Source of the DNA: Bacillota bacterium
Lineage (GTDB): Bacteria; Bacillota; Clostridia; Acetivibrionales; JAEXSP01
Assembly (NCBI GenBank): GCA_023453795.1
Contig: JAEXSP010000031.1
Coordinates: 1 to 64,000, forward strand
Direction: 5' to 3'
DNA: 64,000 bases
In this document: piece by piece, positions 15,644-23,703 of the stretch
Numbering within the stretch: the stretch's first letter is position 1
Layout: the number at the start of each line of letters is the position of its first letter
Position numbers and translations under genes: made by a program
The notes under the pieces: generated by a model
Told to the model about the DNA's origin: nothing
The model's database searches: none
What the model saw: only the letters and a program-made list of their open reading frames with translations

Positions 15644-17035
15644 CTACATTGTCAGGACTCCGTTTGGAGTGTTGACGATCATTAGAATATTCTCTTCTCT
15701 GCCGTTTATTGCATTGATGTAAACAATGAAATCCTTGTTGCCCATCTTGCCCTTTAACTCGTAAGTGAAAAGCTCTGTCTTGTAATCGGTGGGGATAATC
15801 GCCATGTCGACTGCATTGATTTTCACCCTATGGCTTACAAGCGACCTTGCCTGCTGCATGGTTATCTTCGGAGCAGGTATGGTCCTATTGGTATGAGCTG
15901 CCAGATAGCTTTTGCTCTCAACTCCTATGACTTCACCATTGTCAAGCGCAATTTTAACTTTTATCAAGTCGGGATAGACAGTAGTGTTATCCTGTTTATA
16001 TGCATAATTTATGGTGGCGGTGTTCCCCTGTTTGAGGTAATACGTGTCAACCATGTTTTTATAGCCGTTCTTTTCAAGGAAGTCCCTGCCCATGGTTTTG
16101 GCCTTATCCATGCCTATTTTCCCAGGCCCTGCCGCCCTGTTCCTGAGGTATTGGTAGACAAATCCCCCTGTCTGGGTGATATCTATTGTTCCGATCTGCC
16201 CTTTCGGTGCATTCTTGAATGTAATGTTGAAGCTATATGTTTTTATAGGTCCCGCATCATTTTTGCGAACAAATGCTATGCTGCCTATTTTATTGGCGCC
16301 TATGAAATTCATTGCAATTTTCTTGGCCTGTTCTGTATTCAGCTTATCTCCTGTTACTCCTTTGGGTACAGCAGTTGCCATATGGTCTGAAAACGGACCG
16401 TCATAAATCAGAGTGGGATACTTTTGAAAGGTCTTGTCAATGCTCTCAATTTGCTGCATCATCATAGACCTTGCCTTTTTCCCAAACAACGGAGCTCCTT
16501 TCTTTGTCAGATCCCCCCATTTCAATCTTCCCACAGTAAGCTGGTTCTGAAGTGTGCTTAAGCTTTTTCCCAAAGATACTGAATATCCGTGCAGCTGTTC
16601 CAATGTTTTATACTGCTGGTCATTAAGCGGTTTTCCCGTCATGTTCTGGTTATTCAGCGAGTATGAAAAATCACCAACCTGTGTTAAGAACTTTGAAGTG
16701 TTCGCCAGCACCTGTTGTGAAATAGGAAGCTGCCCCAGGTCAGTCTGTGCAAGGTTTGCCTGCCGCCATGCTTCCTGCAGCGTCGCCGCTGTTTTGTCCG
16801 GTGTTGAAGTTATCATTGATTTCATAAGCAGTGTTTCTACATTGTTCACATAGCCCACCATATCGAAAAATGCCCTGTTGTACTGGTTGTCCAGCTCCTG
16901 CCTGAGATTGGCGGAATGCTTATACTGGTAGAAACCCCACAAGGCAACAGCGCCTATAACTATGATAACTATACTGTACATCCTTCTGTCGGAAAGTCTT
17001 CTTTTAAAATCAAGCAGTTTTTCTCTTATGCCCAA
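15644..17035 (-). CDS. ypeB: Germination protein YpeB
   Basis: 463 residues. A single N-terminal membrane segment (about 19-36) anchors it; the N-terminal third is helical (about 40-190) and the C-terminal part contains PepSY-like repeats (about 230-455; motifs such as LNTEQAKKIAMNFIG and ITMQQARSLVSHRV). In Bacillus YpeB is needed for localisation and stability of the cortex-lytic enzyme SleB in dormant spores. It lies 15 nt downstream of sleB in one operon. Expression in the forespore is expected but no clear sigma-G box was recognised. Confidence 0.93.
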   Translation of the reverse strand: MGIREKLLDFKRRLSDRRMYSIVIIVIGAVALWGFYQYKHSANLRQELDNQYNRAFFDMVGYVNNVETLLMKSMITSTPDKTAATLQEAWRQANLAQTDLGQLPISQQVLANTSKFLTQVGDFSYSLNNQNMTGKPLNDQQYKTLEQLHGYSVSLGKSLSTLQNQLTVGRLKWGDLTKKGAPLFGKKARSMMMQQIESIDKTFQKYPTLIYDGPFSDHMATAVPKGVTGDKLNTEQAKKIAMNFIGANKIGSIAFVRKNDAGPIKTYSFNITFKNAPKGQIGTIDITQTGGFVYQYLRNRAAGPGKIGMDKAKTMGRDFLEKNGYKNMVDTYYLKQGNTATINYAYKQDNTTVYPDLIKVKIALDNGEVIGVESKSYLAAHTNRTIPAPKITMQQARSLVSHRVKINAVDMAIIPTDYKTELFTYELKGKMGNKDFIVYINAINGREENILMIVNTPNGVLTM

Positions 17036-17050
17036 ATTTACACCTCCATA

Positions 17051-17743
17051 TTATTTTCCAAAATAGTGCTTCCCTATCTGTGTAACGATCTGCCTGCTCC
17101 ATATCCATTTGCTGGTTGCTGTTGCAGGGTTCCAATAATATACGCACCCATTTGTGGGATCCCAGCCGTTTAATGCATCACCTGCAGCTTTGACTACTGT
17201 TGAATTTGGGTCCAAAGGAGTATTAATCTGTCCGTCGTCGACAGCCGTAAAGGCACCGGGCTGGTATATGACTCCGGCTATAGTCTTGGGAAACCTTGGG
17301 TCTCTGGTTCTGTTAAGGATAACCGCACCGACAGCCACCTGTCCTTCATATGGCTCTCCTCTGGCTTCCCCGTTTATAGCTCTGGCAAGCAGCTGAGTGT
17401 CGCCGACGCTGTTTCCTTCTGCATATGCAACACCTGATCGTCCGATTCTAGTCATGCCCAATGCAATCATTGTATCTTTATCAGCTATTCCGCTGGCTTG
17501 CAGACTATTCTCTTCCTGAAACCTTCGTACCGCAGATATTGTATTCAGGTCAAATTCTCCGTTTATGCTTCCGGTGAACAGTCCCAGGTTTGACAGTCTC
17601 TGTTGAAGTTCCTCTACCTGGGCTCCCTTATCCCCGATTTGTAAGCTTGGGGAGGAGCTTGTTATGAAAATATCGCTCGACACCAGCAAAGAAGCAGCGA
17701 AAATTGTCAGAACAAATAGTACCGTTAATCTTAGTCTTTTCAA
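17051..17743 (-). CDS. sleB: Spore cortex-lytic enzyme SleB
   Basis: 230 residues: signal/anchor segment (about 1-25), peptidoglycan-binding repeat domain (about 36-95, LQIGDKGAQVEELQQRLSNL), and the C-terminal SleB/CwlJ hydrolase domain (about 115-230) with the catalytic Glu126 in ARAINGEARGEPYEGQ and the family segments AVGAVILNRTRDPRFP and VYYWNPATATSKWIWS. It is a lytic transglycosylase that degrades muramic-lactam cortex during germination. First gene of the sleB-ypeB operon; ATG preceded by GGAGGC. Confidence 0.95.
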   Translation of the reverse strand: MKRLRLTVLFVLTIFAASLLVSSDIFITSSSPSLQIGDKGAQVEELQQRLSNLGLFTGSINGEFDLNTISAVRRFQEENSLQASGIADKDTMIALGMTRIGRSGVAYAEGNSVGDTQLLARAINGEARGEPYEGQVAVGAVILNRTRDPRFPKTIAGVIYQPGAFTAVDDGQINTPLDPNSTVVKAAGDALNGWDPTNGCVYYWNPATATSKWIWSRQIVTQIGKHYFGK

Positions 17744-17851
17744 GGTTATGCCTCCTTCCTCAGGAATGAGGATTTGATAATATTAAATCCAATGCTAATA
17801 TTTTTAGTTTTTAAGAAAAAAATATACACATCAAGGAAGGATTAGATTTAA

Positions 17852-17880
17852 TTGCACAGACTTTTTAAAAGGATTATAAT
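17852..17880 (+). promoter_or_regulatory. Sigma-A promoter of the glycosyltransferase gene
   Basis: TTGCAC (17852-17857) and a perfect TATAAT (17875-17880) separated by 17 nt, about 95 nt before the start at 17977. Confidence 0.65.
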
Positions 17881-17976
17881 TGGTATATAAAAACTTGGAT
17901 AAAATAAGCAATGCATCGGAAATGCGAATTTAAGAAATAATTTATATATGTTCCGTATGGAAAGAGGTATATATTA

Positions 17977-19122
17977 ATGGATGTGCTCTTTTTGTCTGTT
18001 GCGGCCGGCGGCGGCCACATCAAGGCATGTGAAGCTTTGAAGGAACACATAGAGAACAAGTTCCCCGGTTCAAGGTGTTTAGTTGTAGATACACTTAAAT
18101 ATGTAAATCCCATAATTGATACACTGGTGATAAGAGGCTTATACCTTAATGCTGTGAAGAATGCGCCCCGGATATGGGGTAAAATCTATGACCTGACCGA
18201 ATCACGCGATAATGTCCATGAACTAAGCAAATCAGTTAATAAATTGCTGGCATTCAAAATTAAAAAGCTGATCGATGAATTCAAGCCATCTATCATTGTC
18301 AGTACTCACACCTTTCCCCTTCAAATGCTTTCAAGCCTTAAAAAGAAGGGGAAAATTACAATACCCACAATGGCAATTATTACCGACTTTGTTCCGCATC
18401 CGTTCTGGCTGTATGAGAATATTGACGCATATGTTGTCGCGCATGAATTTATGCACTACGATATGGTTAAAAGGGGCATTCCGAAAGAAATAATATACCC
18501 TTACGGAATCCCTGTTTCAAGCAGCTTCCAGAAATCCGGCGATAAAGCTGCCATATTGAAGGAGCTGGGCCTTGAGGATAAGCTGACAATACTTTTAATG
18601 GACGGAAGCCTTGGCTTCGGCCGGGTGGGCAATACTTTCGCATCACTTCTCGGGATGAAAAAGGATCTTCAGATTATAGCTGTTACGGGACACAATATCA
18701 GGTTGAAAAGGAATCTTGAAAGGCTTTCAAAAAATTCTGAGAAGAAGGTTAGAATATTCAGTTATACCGACCGTATTGCCGACCTTATGGAGGTATCGGA
18801 TTTCATAATAACCAAGCCGGGCGGCCTGACTATATCCGAATCCCTCGTTAAGGAGCTCCCGATATTGATAAATTCACCAATACCCGGACAAGAGGTAAGA
18901 AATGCCAACTTCCTCCAGAACAGCGGTGCGGCCGTTAGAATTATGGATGATGACAGTCTGGACGGAGTTCTGCATCAGATATTGGACAACCCTCTGACGC
19001 TAAATCACATGAAAGAAATGGCAAAGCGCATTGCAAGGCCAAATGCAGCGGAAGACACGATAGCTTTGATGGAAAGCCTGGTAAACAGTCATGAAAGACT
19101 GGACTCAAGCCAAACTGTATGA
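17977..19122 (+). CDS. GT28 diacylglycerol glucosyltransferase (UgtP/MGDG synthase family)
   Basis: 381 residues of the MGDG-synthase / processive diacylglycerol glucosyltransferase type. The N-terminal domain (about 1-165) has the membrane/acceptor-binding VAAGGGHIKACEAL motif; the C-terminal GT28 domain (about 190-365) has the nucleotide-sugar-binding segment FIITKPGGLTISESL and LLMDGSLGFGRVGNT. It transfers sugar from a UDP-sugar to diacylglycerol, making membrane glycolipids or the lipid anchor of lipoteichoic acid at the inner membrane face. Single-gene unit with its own strong promoter; the sugar donor is not certain. Confidence 0.88.
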   Translation: MDVLFLSVAAGGGHIKACEALKEHIENKFPGSRCLVVDTLKYVNPIIDTLVIRGLYLNAVKNAPRIWGKIYDLTESRDNVHELSKSVNKLLAFKIKKLIDEFKPSIIVSTHTFPLQMLSSLKKKGKITIPTMAIITDFVPHPFWLYENIDAYVVAHEFMHYDMVKRGIPKEIIYPYGIPVSSSFQKSGDKAAILKELGLEDKLTILLMDGSLGFGRVGNTFASLLGMKKDLQIIAVTGHNIRLKRNLERLSKNSEKKVRIFSYTDRIADLMEVSDFIITKPGGLTISESLVKELPILINSPIPGQEVRNANFLQNSGAAVRIMDDDSLDGVLHQILDNPLTLNHMKEMAKRIARPNAAEDTIALMESLVNSHERLDSSQTV

Positions 19123-19145
19123 TTAATTGCGAGGACTTTATAATT

Positions 19146-21800
19146 TCACAGATTTATCAGGTTCATTTTTTCACCGAAAACATTTCCGGCTATCTCGATT
19201 TCCCTGCTCTTGCAGGTAAAAAATATTACCTGCCTGTTTTCAGCCAGCTCCCTTAAAAATTCAAAGGTTTCACAAGTCCTTACGTCGTCATACTGCGAGA
19301 AAACCTCATCCATTATGAGGGGAAGGCTTTCATTTTGGCCCGCTATTAAGTCTGCCATTGATATTCGCATCGCAAGGTACATCTGATCAATGGTGCCTCC
19401 GCTCAGCAAGGCAGCATTAACAACTGCACCGGTATCGGGGGAAATTGCCTTGAGTGCCAGACTGCTGTCTGCTCTAAGGTCCGTATAACGGCCTGAAGAG
19501 ATCCTTTTTATTATACCGCTCATTTTAGAATTCAATTCCGGTGCAAAATCCTTCTGCATCTCATCACTAGCCTCGGTAAGAACCTGCAGAGCAAGTTTGA
19601 GTGATATGTTAATGTCCTCAAGTGTATTCTTCTTTATCCTCAGCTCGTCCATTTCCTCTTCAATGCCCTGAAGCTCCAAACCCTGATTTGAGTGCTCCTT
19701 AAGCATTATTTCATATTCTTTTATTTGAAGCAGTGTACTGTTCAGGTCTTCCGATGCCCTATTCAGTTCATATTCAAAATCTATGCTTAAGGCTTCCGGA
19801 TCATGGGATTGTAGCTTTTTTCTTATTGTACCAAGCTCAGTAGTAGTCAGTCCGTTGTTCATAAACCTTATCTCTAATTCATTTAAAGAATCCATTACAT
19901 TAGCTTCGTCCATTTCTATTTGTGATGACAGCTTCCTTAAGAAATCTGCAATGTCTTCATTATCTGCGCACTCAATTCCGCTCAGCTTCGATGCATGTTT
20001 ATAATTGTTTTCCAGATCGGCTCCCATGTCTTTGATCCTCTCAACGGTATAATTGATGCCCGGCAGCAGCCCCTGGTATTTCCTTATGCTGTTTTTAAAC
20101 TTATTTATGTGCTCCTCATTTATTTCTATAGCCTCGTCATCTATAATATCAGCCTTAATCAGCACATTCCTTGCCTTGTCCTTAAGTATGCCGTATTCCG
20201 TAAGGTAGGTGTCACTGCGGCTTTCCATCGAAGAAAGCTCCGTCCTCAGAATTTCTATATATTGTTTTTTGCTTTCATACTGTGATTTAGAGGCAATAAA
20301 ATCCTCAATTCCTTTTGCGCCTACGATTTTGAAGGTATCCTCAAGAAACTTCTCCCTCTTGTATATTTCCTCAAGCATGCTGTTGATGCTGATGAAACTG
20401 ATCTTTTTTTGATTCTGTTCACTGGTTAATTGACTGTATGCTTTTCTTTTAGCAACAGTAAGCAACAGAGCTGTTATAAGCGCTATTGCCGCTGTTATCA
20501 GGCATATTGCTCCAAGAAGCCTACCCATGTTGCCAATACCTAATAATAGAAGCAAAGCTGACATTGCACAGGAAAGAATAAGGCTGTACTTAATCAAATT
20601 GTTTTTCTTTCCGGCTGACTCAATTTTCTGGTCAATATCCGCTATGCTGCCTTTCCCATACTCTTTTCTGATAGCTTCGCATTCCTTGTAAGCATTGACC
20701 ATCTCATTAAGAACCTGCTGATCCAGCTTCCCATATGCTTTTACAGGCTCAAACTCAAGCTCAAGCTTCTCAAGGTCAGTCTTTTTTCTCAGAATTTCCT
20801 CCTGAAGATTTTTCAGCTGACTTTCATAAAGCTTCATTTGGCTGAAGTCTGAGCTTATAGCCTCCGAAGCATTTTCATCAAATTCTAAAAATCGGACTAA
20901 CTCATCCCTCTTCTTTTGAAAGTCTGAACTCTTAGCTTTAAGTAAGCCAATTTCCTCTTCACTGCTATTTATCTTATTAAGAAGCTCCTCGATTTCAGCT
21001 TTAAGCTTTAGGTTCTTTTCCAATACTACAGCTGTTTCAATAAGTTCCTTGACTTTTAACAAGGCTTCCTTCCGGATCAGAAGATTATCCCTGAACAATA
21101 TTGCATTGCCCATTTCCTTTTCCGCATTTATTGTTAATTCCCTATTTGCAAGCATTTCAGACTTAAGGGAAGACAGTTCCTGGAGTCTGGAAATAACCTT
21201 GTCGAGAGGTCTGGTAGATGTCTTGTCATTGCCGACATAAGTTTTAAGCGCTTCCTTCAAAGCTTCCTGTGCACTCCTGAACGAAACATCCTCAAACCCC
21301 GTTTGAGTTACGTTTATAAGCCTGTCCAGGAGCTCCCTGCTTCCGTCGTCATCGATTCTGGATTCCATTTGCCTGATAAATACTGTTTTTTCAAAGCAGG
21401 TCTCATTGATCCCCAGATGCTTCTCTGCAAATAAGGCTCCGCGTTCTCTGCTGATCTCAAAATCATTCGTAATGTCGTTATACATGGAATCGTAAAGCTT
21501 AACAGAATTATTTTCAAAATTCCGCTCAGCCCTATATAATCTTCCATCCCGGAGGCAATACTCTATACGCCCGTTGTAATCTCCGCCTGACCAGGGTTTA
21601 TATCTCTTTACAGGCGGGAGCAAACCCTCACGCGAGGACCTTCCGCCCTTAAGGCCAAACAGCATGGCTTTCAGAAACCACTGGAGGGAGGTTTTTCCCG
21701 ACTCGTTATTTCCATATATAACATTCATGCCATCAGTCAGTTCCGCTGTCAGTTCTTTTAATTTTCCAAAGCCATTAACTTCAAGCTTCTTGAAATACAT
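19146..21800 (-). CDS. YhaN/SbcC-like SMC-type ATPase with internal membrane hairpin
   Basis: 884 residues. Split ATPase head: Walker A in YGNNESGKTS (about 29-38) and a C-terminal ABC-type signature LLSGGTIDQMYLAMRISMADL with Walker B SLPLIMDEVF (about 790-850). Between them lie long coiled coils and, near 400-450, two hydrophobic helices (SALLLLLGIG... and AIALITALLLTVA), which distinguish the YhaN family from soluble SbcC/Rad50. It starts 11 nt after the phosphoesterase gene upstream, so the two form an SbcD-SbcC-like pair likely acting on DNA ends at the membrane; function in clostridia is not established. Confidence 0.85.
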   Translation of the reverse strand: MYFKKLEVNGFGKLKELTAELTDGMNVIYGNNESGKTSLQWFLKAMLFGLKGGRSSREGLLPPVKRYKPWSGGDYNGRIEYCLRDGRLYRAERNFENNSVKLYDSMYNDITNDFEISRERGALFAEKHLGINETCFEKTVFIRQMESRIDDDGSRELLDRLINVTQTGFEDVSFRSAQEALKEALKTYVGNDKTSTRPLDKVISRLQELSSLKSEMLANRELTINAEKEMGNAILFRDNLLIRKEALLKVKELIETAVVLEKNLKLKAEIEELLNKINSSEEEIGLLKAKSSDFQKKRDELVRFLEFDENASEAISSDFSQMKLYESQLKNLQEEILRKKTDLEKLELEFEPVKAYGKLDQQVLNEMVNAYKECEAIRKEYGKGSIADIDQKIESAGKKNNLIKYSLILSCAMSALLLLLGIGNMGRLLGAICLITAAIALITALLLTVAKRKAYSQLTSEQNQKKISFISINSMLEEIYKREKFLEDTFKIVGAKGIEDFIASKSQYESKKQYIEILRTELSSMESRSDTYLTEYGILKDKARNVLIKADIIDDEAIEINEEHINKFKNSIRKYQGLLPGINYTVERIKDMGADLENNYKHASKLSGIECADNEDIADFLRKLSSQIEMDEANVMDSLNELEIRFMNNGLTTTELGTIRKKLQSHDPEALSIDFEYELNRASEDLNSTLLQIKEYEIMLKEHSNQGLELQGIEEEMDELRIKKNTLEDINISLKLALQVLTEASDEMQKDFAPELNSKMSGIIKRISSGRYTDLRADSSLALKAISPDTGAVVNAALLSGGTIDQMYLAMRISMADLIAGQNESLPLIMDEVFSQYDDVRTCETFEFLRELAENRQVIFFTCKSREIEIAGNVFGEKMNLINL

Positions 21801-21811
21801 CTCTTCCTCCG

Positions 21812-22954
21812 TTAATATATTTCTATCTTTCCCTTTTCAAGAGCCTCAATCCCATAACGTAGAGCCCTTTCAAGCTGTCTTTTCTCATACTCGTCTTCAG
21901 TCTTGCTTATCATTGCGAATATTTTCCTGACATATAAGCCCTTAAGCCCGGGTTCATTCATTATACCTTCATAGTCAAAGTCCATAGACGACTCGTCCCT
22001 GATCTTCATATAAAACACTTTATCGCTGAACCCGGATACAATATGCCCGGTATTTATGTTAAAGCCTCTCTCTATAAAACCTTTAAGTGTCACATAAAAC
22101 AAACCGCTGCTGGTCTCAAACCCTTTCAGCGCAGCTTCTATTCGTAAAGCCGCCTGCTCATCATTGTTGCAGCTTGATATGTCCACCTCCAGCTTTTCAT
22201 AATACCGCTTATTCATTTTCATAAATTTCACATCTACCGTACTGCTGCCTTCTTTTTCAATCGTTCCGATGAAAACTCCATGCTCTCCTGTTTCGTCAAA
22301 CCCAAGCGGTTCCGGGCTTCCGGGGTTATAGATTCCCGGACAGCCTCCGACTCTTGCAAGACGATTATGAAAATGGCCTAAGGCTATGTAATCCATTCCG
22401 AGTTTTCGAAGGTTCTCACTCGTCATCGGATTATATACATCCTGCTTAAAATCCATGTCCACAGTGCCGTGAACCATAAGAATGTTAATGAATGCTGCAT
22501 CCATAAGCTTCATATCATATACAAGCGTCTTTTCCTGCGTGAAGCTTTTGAATCCGATTCCGTATACACAGGTCTGAAGGTCTTCAATTATAACATAGGG
22601 ATTGTCTTCATTGAGTATGTTGACATTTCCGGCCCACTTAAAATCACGGTAATATGAATTTTTAATATAGGGATCATGATTCCCCGGAATTATAAATATC
22701 CTGACCTCCGGGATCTTTTCGAACTCATCGTTTATAAAGCTGATCGTAGCTTTTTTTGCGTACGCATGCTCGTAAAGGTCACCGCTTATCAGCATGATTT
22801 GAATCTTCTCGCTTATTGCAGCTGCTATTATTCTGCTGAAGGTTTCTTTTAGATCCAGCCTTCTCACAGTGGACTTTCCGGTGCCGGAGTCAATAGATGA
22901 AAACGGTACATCCAAATGCATGTCTGCACAATGAAGGAATTTAACTGCTGCCAA
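21812..22954 (-). CDS. YhaO/SbcD-like DNA repair metallophosphoesterase
   Basis: 380 residues from TTG 22954, 8 nt after GGGAG; in-frame GTG 22963 and TTG 22960 are possible alternatives. It has all calcineurin-like phosphoesterase motifs of Mre11/SbcD: FLHCADMHLD, ISGDLYEH, IPGNHDPY, MVHGTVD and LGHFHNR (within about residues 1-190). The C-terminal cap region is YhaO-like. Predicted Mn-dependent nuclease subunit that works with the ATPase encoded immediately downstream. Confidence 0.88.
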   Translation of the reverse strand: MAAVKFLHCADMHLDVPFSSIDSGTGKSTVRRLDLKETFSRIIAAAISEKIQIMLISGDLYEHAYAKKATISFINDEFEKIPEVRIFIIPGNHDPYIKNSYYRDFKWAGNVNILNEDNPYVIIEDLQTCVYGIGFKSFTQEKTLVYDMKLMDAAFINILMVHGTVDMDFKQDVYNPMTSENLRKLGMDYIALGHFHNRLARVGGCPGIYNPGSPEPLGFDETGEHGVFIGTIEKEGSSTVDVKFMKMNKRYYEKLEVDISSCNNDEQAALRIEAALKGFETSSGLFYVTLKGFIERGFNINTGHIVSGFSDKVFYMKIRDESSMDFDYEGIMNEPGLKGLYVRKIFAMISKTEDEYEKRQLERALRYGIEALEKGKIEIY

Positions 22955-23082
22955 TTGCAACACTCCCGTATAAACTTTTTAATCTTCTTTTTGAGTAACC
23001 GCCGCATTATATTGTCATAATATAAATAGAATACCATAAGTTGTTCAGGATACCATACCCCTGTTACAAATAAGGAGCAATT

Positions 23083-23262
23083 ATGAAAAGATTTTTGATG
23101 TATCTGCTCAGGTGGCAGCTTTCAACTCCTGTTTTGTGGCTGATCATCACTTACTTTAAGGTAGACAATTATTTCATAAAGACTGTCGTCGCCAACTTTA
23201 TAGGCGGCCTGATCTTTTTCTGGGTTGATGCTTATATATTCCAGTCAAAAGAAAAAAACTGA
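23083..23262 (+). CDS. Small conserved-looking membrane protein (59 aa)
   Basis: A 59-codon gene with ATG at 23083, AAGGAG at good spacing, and TGA at 23260-23262. The product has two hydrophobic stretches (about 12-25 and 34-53), with the notable segments LLRWQLSTPVLWLIITYF and NFIGGLIFFWVDAYIF. Very similar short proteins occur in many clostridia as far as I recall; no function is known to me. Aromatic-rich helices and a positively charged tail (QSKEKN) suggest an inner-membrane location. It sits alone on the plus strand between the yhaO and acpS genes. Confidence 0.7.
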   Translation: MKRFLMYLLRWQLSTPVLWLIITYFKVDNYFIKTVVANFIGGLIFFWVDAYIFQSKEKN

Positions 23263-23308
23263 TAAAATATTTATAGAATTGAACTTATCTATAAAGCACC
23301 AGTTTTAA

Positions 23309-23695
23309 CTAATACTGAATTATTACATATGCTACGGCGTAGTTTTCACAGTGGGAAAGACTTATATCCATATTCACTGCTTTCATTTTATCATAAAGCT
23401 CTTTTGCTCCGCCTGACAGGACAATGTAAGGTTTTCCGCTTTCCGTATTCAGAACTTCCACGTCCTTCAAACCCACACTGCTTCCGATACCTGTCCCGAA
23501 AGCCTTGGCAACAGCCTCCTTTGCCGCAAATCTTGCTGCATAGCTCTGAAATTTGGCTGCTTTTCTGCTTTCACAATAATCAATTTCATTTATTGTAAAC
23601 ACCCTGTCCCTGAAAGCCGTCCCAGGGTTGTCAAACGCTCTTTTTATTCTATTGATTTCTACAATGTCCACTCCGCATAATATTCCCACGCTCAT
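23309..23695 (-). CDS. acpS: Holo-[acyl-carrier-protein] synthase
   Basis: 128 residues, normal length. Contains GVDIVEINRI with Asp10 and FAAKEAVAKAFGTG with Glu60, the magnesium/CoA site of AcpS, followed by LKDVEVLN and LSLSHCENYAVAYVI. It transfers 4'-phosphopantetheine from CoA to acyl carrier protein for fatty acid synthesis. Ends close to the start of the small gene on the other strand; the GAF sensor gene lies 8 nt upstream in the same direction, suggesting co-transcription. Confidence 0.95.
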   Translation of the reverse strand: MSVGILCGVDIVEINRIKRAFDNPGTAFRDRVFTINEIDYCESRKAAKFQSYAARFAAKEAVAKAFGTGIGSSVGLKDVEVLNTESGKPYIVLSGGAKELYDKMKAVNMDISLSHCENYAVAYVIIQY

Positions 23696-23703
23696 ACCAC
23701 CTG

